Assembly (NCBI RefSeq): GCF_000011365.1
Contig: NC_004463.1
Location: 5,318,001-5,382,000, forward strand
Origin: Bradyrhizobium diazoefficiens USDA 110
Lineage (GTDB): Bacteria; Pseudomonadota; Alphaproteobacteria; Rhizobiales; Xanthobacteraceae
Direction of reading: 5' to 3'
DNA: 64,000 nt
Below, piece after piece: positions 46,807-56,140 of this stretch. Positions within the stretch are counted from its first letter, which is position 1; the number at the start of each line of letters is the position of its first letter. A program made the position numbers and the translations under genes. The notes beneath the pieces are model-generated. The model did no database searches and had not been told where the DNA came from. It saw only the letters and a list, made by a program, of their open reading frames with translations.

Positions 46807-47997
46807 ATGACGACAGGGATGGAAATGCCGGAGCAGCCGAGAAGTCGGCGGCAGACGCGGGCTGCCATTTTGACTCATCTGCTTCAGTCGGGCGGTTCGT
46901 TTCGCCCGCCTCTGGCCAAGGCCGTGCGCCTGTCGGAAGCGAGCCTGTCGCGCATCCTGTTTGATCTGAAGGCCGAAGGCCTGATCGAGGAGGTGCGGCG
47001 CCCTGCCCCTTACGTCGGCGGCCCGACGGGCCTGGTGTCGCTCGATGGTTCGGTGGCGCTTGCGGCCGTCGAGCTGACCGGCCAGTGGCTCAGCGTCGGC
47101 GTTGGGACCTTGTCGGGCGAGTTGCACTATACGGAGCGTGTGGCGCTACCGGCAAAGCCCACAGCCGAGTCTGTCGGCCGGGTGTTTCGCGAGGCGCTGA
47201 CATTGCTGCGCGACTGGACGCGGCGCCGCCGCATCGCGCTTGCGCAGATCGGCGTCTCCATTCCGGGCCTCGGCCGACTGAGCATATCGACCAATCCGAT
47301 CATCCCCTGCGACATCGCGCGCATCGGCGCCATGCTCGCCCAAATGTTTGCCGGCGTGCCGGTGGAGTTCACCAATTCGGTCGTCGCACACGCCACCTTT
47401 CACCGCTGCCGCAGGGAGAACTATCCGTTCAGCGGCGCGCATCTCTTCGTCTTCGTCGGCCAGGGCGTCGCAGGCACCTGGGTGGACGATCCGACCGAGG
47501 CCGATGCACTCCAGCCGGTCGAACTCGGCCACATGGTGTTCGGCACCGACGGACCGCGTTGCCGCTGCGGCCATCACGGTTGCGTCGAAGCCTATACGTC
47601 GCTTCCCGCCCTGGCCGAGCTCCTTGGTGTTTCCGAGGCCGAACTGCTTCAGCTAGGCAGCGATTGGGTGACCGCGGTCCCGCTCTCGGCGCGCGCGCGC
47701 CAGGAACTGCGGCGGCGGCTGTTCCGGCTCGGGCTCGCGATCGGCAACACGCTGAACGTCAAGCCATGCCGCGGCGTTGCAATCAGTGGCTGGCCGTCGC
47801 TCCTTGCGGAGGACGATCGAAAGGCGCTGGTCGACGGCGTCGACGCCAGCCTGCTCGGCGGCCCTGAGCATGCGCAGGTGTCGCTCGCTTTCGTGCCGCC
47901 CTCGAATGGCAATGATCCCAGGGCCGCGCTGGCGTTCGCTGCCTTCTGCCTCGCTTGCCGCGGCGGTATGCCGGCCGCATCGACGGAGGCCGCCTGA
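46807..47997 (+). CDS. ROK-family transcriptional regulator
   Basis: 396 residues. An N-terminal winged helix-turn-helix (about 15-70, PLAKAVRLSEASLSRILFDL) is followed by a ROK sugar-kinase-like domain with the Zn-binding motif CRCGHHGCVEAY and the preceding ELGHMVFG. The N-terminal ATP-binding D-x-G-x-T motif of real kinases is not evident, as expected for NagC/XylR-type repressors that only bind sugar. It starts the run with the sugar ABC transporter 58 bases downstream and is very likely its regulator. Confidence 0.88.
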   Translation: MTTGMEMPEQPRSRRQTRAAILTHLLQSGGSFRPPLAKAVRLSEASLSRILFDLKAEGLIEEVRRPAPYVGGPTGLVSLDGSVALAAVELTGQWLSVGVGTLSGELHYTERVALPAKPTAESVGRVFREALTLLRDWTRRRRIALAQIGVSIPGLGRLSISTNPIIPCDIARIGAMLAQMFAGVPVEFTNSVVAHATFHRCRRENYPFSGAHLFVFVGQGVAGTWVDDPTEADALQPVELGHMVFGTDGPRCRCGHHGCVEAYTSLPALAELLGVSEAELLQLGSDWVTAVPLSARARQELRRRLFRLGLAIGNTLNVKPCRGVAISGWPSLLAEDDRKALVDGVDASLLGGPEHAQVSLAFVPPSNGNDPRAALAFAAFCLACRGGMPAASTEAA

Positions 47998-48055
47998 GAT
48001 GCCCTGAAGCTGCGCGGCTGTCGCGCAAGAGAGTTCACACCGGGAGGAACTTGCC

Positions 48056-49342
48056 ATGCCGATCACAACAACAAGGCGCCGTCTGCTCGCTGGGTCTGCT
48101 GCCGCGCTCGCGCTGCCGGCATTTGCCCGCGCGCAAGGCGCGGTCAAGCCGCGTTTGACCGCGATCTCGCAATGGTCCGCAGGCAGCGACGGCGCGGCGA
48201 TCACCGCGCTCGGCAAGAAATTCGAGGAGAAAGGCGGGGTCTGGCAGCACTCGCCCGTCCCCGGGTTCACCACCGAGATGATGAACAAGCTGCGCGCTCA
48301 GATCATTGCCGGCGATCCGCCGGCATGCTCGCAGCTCAAGGGCCCCGAGATCGCGGCCTGGTCGAAGATCGCCCCGACCGTCGATCTCGACGCTGTCGTC
48401 GCTGCTGCAGGTTACGAGAAGGTCGTCGCGCCAGACCTCGCGAAATTGCACAAGCCGGGCGGCAAGTGGATCGCGCTGCCGTTGCAGATCTACAGCACCA
48501 ACATGCTGTTCCTCTCCAGGCGCGCGATGGACAAGGCCAAGGCCGACAAGATCCCGGTCACCTGGGCCGACTTCAATGATCTCGCCGAAAAGATGAAATC
48601 AGGCGGCGTCGCATATCCCGTTGCCAATGGCGGCACCCGCCCCGACGATGGGCAGAAATTCGAGGCCGCTCTGGCGGGCATCAGTCCCATCGCATACCGC
48701 GCGGCCATCATGAATCTCGAGAAGAAAACTCTGGAGGGTCCCGAGATCAAGGCCGCGTTCGCACAGGTGCGCAAGATCGCCGACTGGATGGACCCCAACG
48801 TCGGCGCCCAACACTTTTCGACCAACCTGAAGCGCTTCATCGACGGCGACATGGGCATGATGATCATGGGCGGTTGGGCGCAGGGCGTATTGCGCAATGC
48901 CGGTTTCAAGCTCGAGGACTTCATCATCGCGCCAGGCCCCAGCGACAACGCCAAGCCGGTCTTCCTGTTGAATGCCGATGCCTTCATATTCTGGCAGCGC
49001 AAGGAGCCCGACCTACAAGCCGGCCAGACGCTGATGGCCCAGCTCGTCATGGATCCCGCGATCCAGACGATGTATTCGCAGATCACGGGATCGATCCCCG
49101 TGCGCACCGATGTCGATCTGTCCGGCGAAGGCTGGTCGGACGGTCAGCGGCGGACCGCAGCTGCTCTGAAAGATGCCATCGCCAGCAATCAGGCGGTCCT
49201 CAGCCTCGCGCACAATATGGCGCAGGAAAACGGGATGACCGCGGCGATGATCGATGTGATCACGGAGTACGTGAAGAACAAGACGATCAAGCCGGAGCAG
49301 GCGGCCACACGCCTCGCCGAGGCCGTCGAGGGCGCACGTTGA
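48056..49342 (+). CDS. Sugar ABC transporter substrate-binding protein
   Basis: 428 residues of the family 1 (carbohydrate, MalE/UgpB-like) binding proteins. The export signal begins MPITTTRRRLLAGSAAALAL and has three arginines before the hydrophobic core, so it may use Tat as well as Sec; cleavage is after ARA. The mature protein has two lobes, with PLQIYSTNMLFLSRRA near the hinge and MMIMGGWAQGVLRNAG in the second lobe. The ligand is probably a mono- or disaccharide, given the ROK regulator. Its TGA overlaps the TTG start of the first permease. Confidence 0.9.
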   Translation: MPITTTRRRLLAGSAAALALPAFARAQGAVKPRLTAISQWSAGSDGAAITALGKKFEEKGGVWQHSPVPGFTTEMMNKLRAQIIAGDPPACSQLKGPEIAAWSKIAPTVDLDAVVAAAGYEKVVAPDLAKLHKPGGKWIALPLQIYSTNMLFLSRRAMDKAKADKIPVTWADFNDLAEKMKSGGVAYPVANGGTRPDDGQKFEAALAGISPIAYRAAIMNLEKKTLEGPEIKAAFAQVRKIADWMDPNVGAQHFSTNLKRFIDGDMGMMIMGGWAQGVLRNAGFKLEDFIIAPGPSDNAKPVFLLNADAFIFWQRKEPDLQAGQTLMAQLVMDPAIQTMYSQITGSIPVRTDVDLSGEGWSDGQRRTAAALKDAIASNQAVLSLAHNMAQENGMTAAMIDVITEYVKNKTIKPEQAATRLAEAVEGAR

Positions 49343-50262
49343 CCAACGTCGTCTCGACAGGACTGGGCCGGCCGGCGGCCTCTGACGTGGTGCGCCGGCT
49401 GCCCGAAGTTCTGACGATCTGGGTGCCGCTGCTGTTGTCGGCTGCGCACCTCATTGCGTTTTCGCTGTGGACGATCTGGATATCGTTCACGCCATCCACT
49501 CTGGTCCCGGTCTCGGGCTGGGTGGGTTTGCGCAACTATTCCGCGGTTGCGGCATCGCGAAACTGGCAGATCGCCCTCGACAATCTGCTGCTCTTTGGCA
49601 GCGCCTTCGTGTTGCTGAGTCTGGCGACCGGCCTCATGCTTGCGATCCTGCTCGATCAGCGCATTCGCGGCGAGAACCTGCTGCGATCCATCTTCCTGTA
49701 CCCCCTGGCGGTGTCGTTCGTGGTCACGGGCACGGTCTGGAGCTGGCTGCTCAACCCCGGCCTTGGAATCCAGAAGCTGGTCCACGACCTCGGCTGGACT
49801 TCCTTCCGGTTCGACTGGCTGATCGACCGCGACATGGCCATCTGGACCATTGTCATCGCTGCGATCTGGCAATCCTCGGGCTTTGCCATGGCGCTCTTCC
49901 TCGCCGGCCTCCGTTCCGTCGATGCCGACCTGATCAAGGCCGCGCAGATCGACGGCGCCGGACCGATCCGGATGTACCGCCGCGTCATCCTGCCGACGCT
50001 GTGGCCGATCACCATCACCGTCATCGTCATCCAGCTGCAGTTCGCGATTTCGACCTTCGACCTCGTCCGCGCGCTCACCAATGGCGGGCCTGGAATCGCG
50101 ACGCAGCTTCCAGCGCTTGTCGTCTATGACCTAATGTTCCAGCGCAGCCTGCTCGGACGAGGAGCGGCGGCGGCAGTGCTCATGCTGCTCATTCTTCTCG
50201 CGGTGCTGCTGCCCTATGCAGCGTGGCGATATGTCCAGCGGCGGCGGGCGAACCATGCGTGA
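49339..50262 (+). CDS. Sugar ABC transporter permease (MalF-like)
   Basis: 307 residues and six helices. The EAA-loop signature lies in DLIKAAQIDGAGPIRMYRRV, ending ILPTLWP. I chose TTG 49339 because it forms a TTGA overlap with the stop of the binding-protein gene and a GAGGGC site lies six bases upstream; no ATG exists near the expected N-terminus, and GTG 49387 has no ribosome site. It forms the membrane pore with the next gene, which its end overlaps by eight bases. Confidence 0.88.
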   Translation: MTNVVSTGLGRPAASDVVRRLPEVLTIWVPLLLSAAHLIAFSLWTIWISFTPSTLVPVSGWVGLRNYSAVAASRNWQIALDNLLLFGSAFVLLSLATGLMLAILLDQRIRGENLLRSIFLYPLAVSFVVTGTVWSWLLNPGLGIQKLVHDLGWTSFRFDWLIDRDMAIWTIVIAAIWQSSGFAMALFLAGLRSVDADLIKAAQIDGAGPIRMYRRVILPTLWPITITVIVIQLQFAISTFDLVRALTNGGPGIATQLPALVVYDLMFQRSLLGRGAAAAVLMLLILLAVLLPYAAWRYVQRRRANHA

Positions 50263-51112
50263 CCGAACCTTCGCACCAAGCCGGATTTTGATCTATCTCG
50301 TCGTTTTCTTGATCGCGGTAGCATGGCTCGCGCCACTGGCTGTTGTCGTGCTGAATTCGCTCCGCAGCAACGAGGAGATCGCGCAGGGGTCGATGATCGG
50401 CTGGCCGCAACATCTGGCCTGGAGCAATTACGCCACCGCCTGGAGCGGCTTCTGCGTCGCCGAGACGTGCGCCGGCATCCGGCCATACGTGCTGAACTCC
50501 GCGCTCGTGACCGTTCCCGCGACGATCTTCTCCACCCTGCTTGGTGCGATCGCCGGTTACGCGGTTTCGCTCTGGCGCTTTCGCGGCGACAGCTGGATTT
50601 ACGGTATCGTCACGCTCGGCATCTTCCTTCCGCAGCAGATGCGTTTGCTGCCCTGGACCATCGTGCTGCGCGATACCGGCCTGATGAACACGCTGACGGG
50701 CCTGGTCGTGATCCACACGATCCAGGGGCTTTCCTTCACCACCTTGTTCTGCCGCAACTACTACACTGCCATCCCGCAGGAGTTGATCAGAGCCGCGCGA
50801 ATCGATGGCGCCGGGTTCTTTCGTATTTTCTGGCGCATCATCCTGCCGCTCTCGCCGCCTATCCTGGTCGTCACCGTGATCTGGCAGTTCACGCATATCT
50901 GGAACGAGTTTCTCTACGGCGTGACATTCACGACCGGTCAGCAGCAGCCGGTCACCGCCGCGCTGATCGCCCTGTCCGCCGCGGTCGCCGATATCCCGCA
51001 GCATGGCGTGCAAAGCGCCGCGGTGATGATCGCCGCTCTGCCGACCCTGCTGATCTATCTGATCGGCGGCAAGTACTTCGTACGCGGCCTGACCGCCGGA
51101 GCCGTGAAATGA
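50255..51112 (+). CDS. Sugar ABC transporter permease (MalG-like)
   Basis: 285 residues and six helices, with the EAA loop QELIRAARIDGAGFFRIFWR followed by IILPLSPP and the MalG-type ending VRGLTAGAVK. ATG 50255 overlaps the previous stop by eight bases; the open frame back to 50216 lies entirely inside the previous gene. This is the second half of the heterodimeric importer channel. Confidence 0.9.
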   Translation: MRDRTFAPSRILIYLVVFLIAVAWLAPLAVVVLNSLRSNEEIAQGSMIGWPQHLAWSNYATAWSGFCVAETCAGIRPYVLNSALVTVPATIFSTLLGAIAGYAVSLWRFRGDSWIYGIVTLGIFLPQQMRLLPWTIVLRDTGLMNTLTGLVVIHTIQGLSFTTLFCRNYYTAIPQELIRAARIDGAGFFRIFWRIILPLSPPILVVTVIWQFTHIWNEFLYGVTFTTGQQQPVTAALIALSAAVADIPQHGVQSAAVMIAALPTLLIYLIGGKYFVRGLTAGAVK

Positions 51113-51122
51113 TGGAGCCGTC

Positions 51123-52238
51123 ATGGCAGCGCTGAGCATCCGTGCCTTGTCCAAGCGCTACGCCAATCTGGAGGTGCTGAAGGGCATCGATCTCGATATC
51201 GAGAGCGGCGAGTTCACCGTGCTGGTGGGGCCGTCCGGCTGCGGCAAGTCCACGCTGCTCAACATCGTGGCCGGTCTCGATCGCCCGAGCGCGGGGACGA
51301 TCGAGATCGGCGGACGCGTCGTCAACGACGTCCCGCCCAAAGACCGCGACATCGCCATGGTGTTCCAGTCCTACGCGCTCTATCCGTCCATGACGGTGCG
51401 CCAGAACATCACCTTCGGCATGGAATGCCGGCATGTGCCGAAGGCCGAGCAGGAGAAGGCACTGGCGAATGTGGCTCGCCTGCTCCAGATCGAACCCCTG
51501 CTCGGCCGCAAGCCGTCGCAGCTCTCCGGCGGCCAGCGTCAGCGCGTGGCGATGGGCCGGGCGCTGGTGCGCGATCCCCTGCTCTTCCTGTTCGACGAGC
51601 CGCTCTCCAATCTCGACGCAAAACTGCGCGTGGAGATGCGGATGGAGATCAAGCGCCTGCACCAGCGCATCGGCGCCACCATCGTCTATGTCACCCACGA
51701 CCAGATCGAGGCAATGACGATGGCGACCCGGATCGCGGTGATGCATCGGGGCGTGGTGCAGCAGTTTGCCGACCCCGATACCGTGTATCGTTATCCCGCC
51801 AATCTGTTCGTCGCCCGCTTCATGGGCTCGCCGCCCATGAACACGATGCCCGCACGGCTCGATGCCGACGCCGACGGGCCGGTGGTCGTGATCGGCGCGG
51901 GACGCCCGGACGAGGTCCGTCTCCGCCTCCAGGGTTACGATGCCGCGGCGTCCTATGTCGGCCGCGAGGTGGTGCTCGGGATCAGGCCGGAATGCATCGC
52001 CGAGGGGGACCGCGTGTTCTCCGGTAGTACCGGCACACCGGTCGTCGTCACCGCGCCGGTCGAGATGGTCGAGCCCACCGGGGCCGAGACGATCGTCCTG
52101 CTGCGGCTTGGCGGCGAGCCCGCGCAGGCGCGCATCTCGCCCGACATCCGCCCCACGCCGGGCGCCGTGGCGCCGTTCGCGCTCGACACCCGCCGCATCT
52201 GCCTGTTCGACCCCGAGACGGAGCGACTGATCGCATGA
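51123..52238 (+). CDS. Sugar ABC transporter ATP-binding protein (MalK/UgpC family)
   Basis: 371 residues. The nucleotide-binding domain has Walker A GPSGCGKST, Q-loop VFQSYALYPSMTV, signature LSGGQRQRVAMGRAL, Walker B FLFDEPLSNLD and the switch His in YVTHDQIEAM. The C-terminal OB-fold regulatory domain (about 240-371, with LGIRPECI) is typical of carbohydrate importers and can bind regulators. It follows the second permease by ten bases and overlaps the next gene by four bases (ATGA). Confidence 0.95.
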   Translation: MAALSIRALSKRYANLEVLKGIDLDIESGEFTVLVGPSGCGKSTLLNIVAGLDRPSAGTIEIGGRVVNDVPPKDRDIAMVFQSYALYPSMTVRQNITFGMECRHVPKAEQEKALANVARLLQIEPLLGRKPSQLSGGQRQRVAMGRALVRDPLLFLFDEPLSNLDAKLRVEMRMEIKRLHQRIGATIVYVTHDQIEAMTMATRIAVMHRGVVQQFADPDTVYRYPANLFVARFMGSPPMNTMPARLDADADGPVVVIGAGRPDEVRLRLQGYDAAASYVGREVVLGIRPECIAEGDRVFSGSTGTPVVVTAPVEMVEPTGAETIVLLRLGGEPAQARISPDIRPTPGAVAPFALDTRRICLFDPETERLIA

Positions 52239-53002
52239 CCCAGACGAGCTATGCCGGCCTCGCGGACCGCGTGGTGCTGATCACCGGTGGCGCCAGCGGC
52301 ATCGGTGCCGCCTTCGTGCGCGCCTTCGCCGCCCAGGGTGCCCGCGTCGCGTTCCTCGATATCGACGAAGCGGCCGGCGGATCGCTGGTTGAGGAGGTCG
52401 CGGCCGCGTCCGGCGCGGCACCACTTTTCGTGCGCTGCGACCTCCTGGACATCGACGCCTTGCGCGCCGCGATCGCGCAGGTCCGCGGATCGCTCGGCGA
52501 TGCCGCGGTCCTCGTCAACAACGCCGCCAACGACCAGCGCCAGGTGCTGGCCGAGGTGACGCCATCCGAGTTCGACTGGATGATCGGCGTCAACCTCAAG
52601 CACGTCTTCTTCGCCGCACAAGCCGTCGTGCCGCAGATGCAGGCGCGCGGCGGCGGCTCGATCATCAACATGTCGTCGATCGCCTGGATGCGCGGCGGGC
52701 CGGCGCTGCCGGTCTACGCCGCGGCAAAGGCGGCGATCGTCGGCTTCACCAACTCACTGGCGCGGCTGGTCGGTCCCGACCGCATCCGCGTCAACGCCAT
52801 TGCGCCTGGCATGGTGATCACCGAACGCCAGCGCCGGCTGTGGTATCCCGACGAGCAGACCATCGCCGAGATTCGCACGCGTCAGGCCATTCCCGATGCA
52901 GTGACGCCCGACGACATCGCCAACATGGCGCTGTATCTCGCCTCCGATGAGAGCCAGCGCATCACGCGTCAGTGTTTTCAGGTCGACGGCGGCTTGGGTT
53001 AG
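52235..53002 (+). CDS. Short-chain dehydrogenase/reductase
   Basis: 255 residues of classical SDR type: the cofactor loop ITGGASGIG, Asp after strand 2 (FLDIDEA, favouring NAD), NNAAND, the catalytic Ser in INMSSIAW and Y-x-x-x-K in VYAAAKAAIVG, and the family ending QCFQVDGGLG. Its four-base overlap with the ATPase gene makes it part of the sugar-transporter operon, so it probably oxidises the imported sugar or its lactone precursor. The operon has no kinase or aldolase. Confidence 0.92.
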   Translation: MTQTSYAGLADRVVLITGGASGIGAAFVRAFAAQGARVAFLDIDEAAGGSLVEEVAAASGAAPLFVRCDLLDIDALRAAIAQVRGSLGDAAVLVNNAANDQRQVLAEVTPSEFDWMIGVNLKHVFFAAQAVVPQMQARGGGSIINMSSIAWMRGGPALPVYAAAKAAIVGFTNSLARLVGPDRIRVNAIAPGMVITERQRRLWYPDEQTIAEIRTRQAIPDAVTPDDIANMALYLASDESQRITRQCFQVDGGLG

Positions 53003-53023
53003 AGCGTGATCCGGAAGAGTATC

Positions 53024-53110
53024 GTAGGGTAGGCAAAGCAAAAGCGTGCCCACCTTCTCTCCGCCACCGAGAAAGGCACGGTGGGCACGCCTTCGCTTTG
53101 CCCACCCTAC
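53024..53110. repeat. Large inverted repeat between convergent SDR and lpxB genes
   Basis: Arms 53024-53054 and 53080-53110 (31 bases each, 25-base spacer) pair at 28 of 31 positions. The arms start GTAGGGTAGGCAAAGC and end GCTTTGCCCACCCTAC. All three mismatches are A opposite C on the plus strand, which become G-U pairs in RNA from the minus strand, so the hairpin is complete only in transcripts running out of lpxB. The sequence type is one I associate with repeated intergenic palindromes in Bradyrhizobium. A fragment of a second repeat type (AGAGCGTGATCCGGAAGAG) directly precedes it. Confidence 0.8.
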
Positions 53111-53121
53111 AAGGCCGTCGT

Positions 53122-54297
53122 CTACCGCCGCCCCTTACGCATGGTCGCCAGCACGATGTCGGCGGCGAGCACGCTCGGCGCTTTGTTGCCTGTGGACATG
53201 ATGGTGTCGAGACGGGCGAAGGCTTCGACCTGCCGGCGGCGCATATCGCTGTCCGTGAGCACCTCTGACAGCGCCGGCGCGAGCTTCTCCGGCGTGCAGT
53301 CTTCCTGCAAAAACTCCGGAATGACATCCTCACCGATCACGAGATTGGCAAGGATCACCGAGGAGACGCGGATCGCGCGGCGCAGGATGAAGGCCTCGAT
53401 GGCGCCGACGCGATAGGCCGTCACCATCGGAATGCCCGATAGCGCCAGTTCCAGCGTCACCGTGCCGGATTTCGCCAGCGCGGCGTGCGCGATCCGGAAG
53501 GCGGCGCGCTTCTCGGCCTCGCCGATCACGATCTGCGGCTTGACCGGCCAACTGGCGATGCCTTCGCGGACGGTGGCTTCGAGATGCGGCATGGTCGGCA
53601 GCATCAGTTCGAACGCGCGCCCCTCCGCCTGCAACCGGCCGAGCGCCGCGCCAAACACCTCGATATGATGCCGGATCTCGCTGCGCCGGCTGCCGGGCAG
53701 CACCAGCAGCACCGGCAGCTCACTGTTGCGGCGCTTCTGCTCCTCCGCATTCGGCCGCAGCGACCCCAATTGCTCGATCAAGGGATGGCCGACATAGCTG
53801 CATGGCGGCCCGCCGAGCTTGCGGTATTCCTCCGGCTCGAACGGCAACAGGCCGAGGACGTGATCGACATAGCCGAGCATGGTCCGCGCCCGTCCCGGCC
53901 GCCAGGCCCAGAGCTGCGGCGAGACGTAGTCGACGATCGGGATCGCAGGATTGCGCGCCCGCACGCGGCGCGCGACGCGATGGGTGAAATCGGGGCTGTC
54001 GATGATGACGAGCGCGTCGGGCACGGCCTCCAGCACGGCGTCCGCGGTCTCGCGGATCAAGCGCAGGATCTTCGGCAATTGCTGCACCACCGCGGCGAAA
54101 CCGACGATCGACAGCTCCTCGATCGGGAACAGCGTCTCGAGCCCCTCGCGCGCCATGGTGCGGCCGCCGACGCCTTCGAACTGCACGCCGTCGCCGAGGC
54201 GCTGGCGCAGCACCTTCATCAAGGCGCTGCCGAGCCGGTCGCCGGATTCCTCCGTGGCGATCAGGAAGATCTTTCGCTTGGGATCGCGACCCTGCAT
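53122..54297 (-). CDS. lpxB: Lipid-A-disaccharide synthase
   Basis: Joins UDP-2,3-diacylglucosamine and lipid X to make the lipid A disaccharide on the inner face of the membrane. The 391 residues (GT19 family) include ATEESGDRLGSALM, FEGVGGRTMAREGL, IDSPDFTHRVARRVR, YVSPQLWAWRPGRA, LPFEPEEYRKLG and AKSGTVTLELAL. The ATG overlaps the TGA of lpxI (TGATG). It is the last gene of the envelope operon, and the large hairpin repeat lies just beyond its stop. Confidence 0.96.
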   Translation of the reverse strand: MQGRDPKRKIFLIATEESGDRLGSALMKVLRQRLGDGVQFEGVGGRTMAREGLETLFPIEELSIVGFAAVVQQLPKILRLIRETADAVLEAVPDALVIIDSPDFTHRVARRVRARNPAIPIVDYVSPQLWAWRPGRARTMLGYVDHVLGLLPFEPEEYRKLGGPPCSYVGHPLIEQLGSLRPNAEEQKRRNSELPVLLVLPGSRRSEIRHHIEVFGAALGRLQAEGRAFELMLPTMPHLEATVREGIASWPVKPQIVIGEAEKRAAFRIAHAALAKSGTVTLELALSGIPMVTAYRVGAIEAFILRRAIRVSSVILANLVIGEDVIPEFLQEDCTPEKLAPALSEVLTDSDMRRRQVEAFARLDTIMSTGNKAPSVLAADIVLATMRKGRR

Positions 54298-55166
54298 CAC
54301 GCCGGCAGGCCGATGATGAAGAGGTACTTTGCGTCGGCGAGCGCGATCATCGCCTGCGGCTCGGCGGCAATGGTGTTGCCGGCGATCACGGCGATGCCGG
54401 CAAGGCCGGCTCTCGCGACGCCCTCGATGGTGCGCGGGCCAATCGTCGGCAGGTCGAAACGCAGGTCCTGGCTGCTCTTCGGCGCCTTCACCAGCACGCC
54501 GCGGCCCGTCGCCGCGCGAATGCGGCCCTCCTCGCGCAGCCGCGCGACGCGCGCGAGCAGCGCGTCGGTGCCCTCGATATCCTCGACCGCCACCACATGG
54601 CCGTCGATCACCACGGCGGCCTGGCCGATGTCGAACGGCCCGAGCGCGGTCAGGACCGCGCGGCCGCGCTCGATGTCGGTCTTGCTGGTGTCGCTCGGCC
54701 AGGCGCGGCTGATGCAGCCCTCGGGCATCAAGAGGTCGGGCGCAACGTCCTTGATCCCGACCATGCGAAAGCCGCCTTGTTCGAGAATGCGCCCGACGCC
54801 CGACAGCAGATGATCGTCCCCGCCGCGAAAGGCACGGATGACATTGCCGAGCAACCGCAATGTCGTGAAGTCGAACCGGATCTCCGAGAGCGAAGGCCGC
54901 ACCAAGGTGCCGATGAAGATGAGGTCGCGGCAGCCCTCCTCGCGGAACAGCCGCATCGCGCGCCCGAGCTGGCCGACTGAGATCCAGCGGTGGCGGAACT
55001 TTTCCACCTGCACCGGATCGCAGGCGCCGCGCAGCGGAAACAGCACCGGCGTGATGCCGCGCGTGGCGAGCGAGTCGGCAACCGCAAACGGCATGGCGCC
55101 GCCGCCGGCGACCACGCCGACGGGCGATGAAATCCCTGCCGCCGCCGATGTCATGTCCGCGGCCAT
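54297..55166 (-). CDS. lpxI: UDP-2,3-diacylglucosamine diphosphatase LpxI
   Basis: Hydrolyses UDP-2,3-diacylglucosamine to lipid X and UMP. Alphaproteobacteria use LpxI (DUF1009) instead of LpxH. The 289 residues include GVVAGGGAMPFAVADSL, FRHRWISVGQLGRAMRLF, FRGGDDHLLSGVGRILE and VLVKAPKSSQDLRFDLPTIG, the C-terminal family signature with its conserved Lys and Asp. I chose ATG 55166 because it lies just downstream of the lpxA stop; a frame open to 55343 overlaps lpxA and is not credible. Confidence 0.95.
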   Translation of the reverse strand: MAADMTSAAAGISSPVGVVAGGGAMPFAVADSLATRGITPVLFPLRGACDPVQVEKFRHRWISVGQLGRAMRLFREEGCRDLIFIGTLVRPSLSEIRFDFTTLRLLGNVIRAFRGGDDHLLSGVGRILEQGGFRMVGIKDVAPDLLMPEGCISRAWPSDTSKTDIERGRAVLTALGPFDIGQAAVVIDGHVVAVEDIEGTDALLARVARLREEGRIRAATGRGVLVKAPKSSQDLRFDLPTIGPRTIEGVARAGLAGIAVIAGNTIAAEPQAMIALADAKYLFIIGLPA

Positions 55167-55173
55167 CGCAGGT

Positions 55174-55965
55174 TCACTTCTCGATGGCGGGAAGACAGAG
55201 CGGACGCTTGCCCTTGCCGATGAAGCCGAGGATCTCGGCGATCGCCGGATCTTCGCCGGCCAGCGGCCTGGACGCTTCGAGCCGCTCGGCGAAGGTGCCT
55301 GGGCCGTGGAAGAGCTTCTGGTAGAACGCGCGCACGGTCGCAAGCCGCTGCTTGGTGAACTTGCGCCGCTTCATGCCGATCAGGTTGAGGCTCTCCAGCA
55401 CCGCATATTGACCGTTGACCAGCCCATAAGGGATGACGTCGTCGCGTACGCCGCAGACCCCGCCGACCATGACATACGGGCCGATGCGCGTGAACTGATG
55501 CACGGCAGACAGGCCGCCTATATAGACGGCATCGCCGATCTCGCAATGGCCGCCGAGCGTCGCCGACGTCGCGAAGATCACGCTGTCGCCGACCATGCAG
55601 TCATGGCCGACATGGCTGTTGTTCATGAAGTAGCCGCCGCTGCCGACGCGCGTCAGCCCGCCGCCCTTGATGGTGCCGACGTTCATCGTCGCGCCTTCGC
55701 GGATGGTGCAGCCCGAGCCGATCTCGAGCCGGGTCGGCTCGCCCTTGTAGCTCAGATCCTGGGGCGCGCCGCCGAGCACCGCGAACGGCGAGATCACGCA
55801 GTTGTCGCCGACCGAGGTGTGGCCGATGACGGTGACCTGTCCGATCAGCTTGCAGTTCGCGCCGATCACGGCATTCGGGCCGATGATGCAATAGGGGCCG
55901 ATCTCGGTACCCTCGCCGATCACGGCGCCGTCCTCGACCCGTGCGGTGGGATCAATCTTGCTCAT
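55174..55965 (-). CDS. lpxA: Acyl-ACP--UDP-N-acetylglucosamine O-acyltransferase
   Basis: First step of lipid A synthesis: transfers a hydroxyacyl chain to UDP-GlcNAc. The 263 residues fold as a left-handed beta-helix of hexapeptide repeats (VIGEGTEIGPYCIIGPNAVI), with the catalytic His in NNSHVGHDCMVGD and the C-terminal helical part ending LCLPAIEK. ATG 55965 is used; a TTG three bases earlier is in frame. Upstream the operon is interrupted by the opposite-strand KTSC gene. Confidence 0.96.
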   Translation of the reverse strand: MSKIDPTARVEDGAVIGEGTEIGPYCIIGPNAVIGANCKLIGQVTVIGHTSVGDNCVISPFAVLGGAPQDLSYKGEPTRLEIGSGCTIREGATMNVGTIKGGGLTRVGSGGYFMNNSHVGHDCMVGDSVIFATSATLGGHCEIGDAVYIGGLSAVHQFTRIGPYVMVGGVCGVRDDVIPYGLVNGQYAVLESLNLIGMKRRKFTKQRLATVRAFYQKLFHGPGTFAERLEASRPLAGEDPAIAEILGFIGKGKRPLCLPAIEK

Positions 55966-56140
55966 CAAGCAATCTAACTCGTCAAGAAGGTCTGGTTATG
56001 TGTTGAAGTCGTTCGGTTTTCCGCTGGTTAGCCCGACTATGCCCGATCTGTCCAGTGACGTATGATCTCGACGTGTTTCACGTGCCGGATGAGGCGGCCT
56101 TCCCGGCCCATCAACACGTTCATGCGGAGCTTCAGCTATC

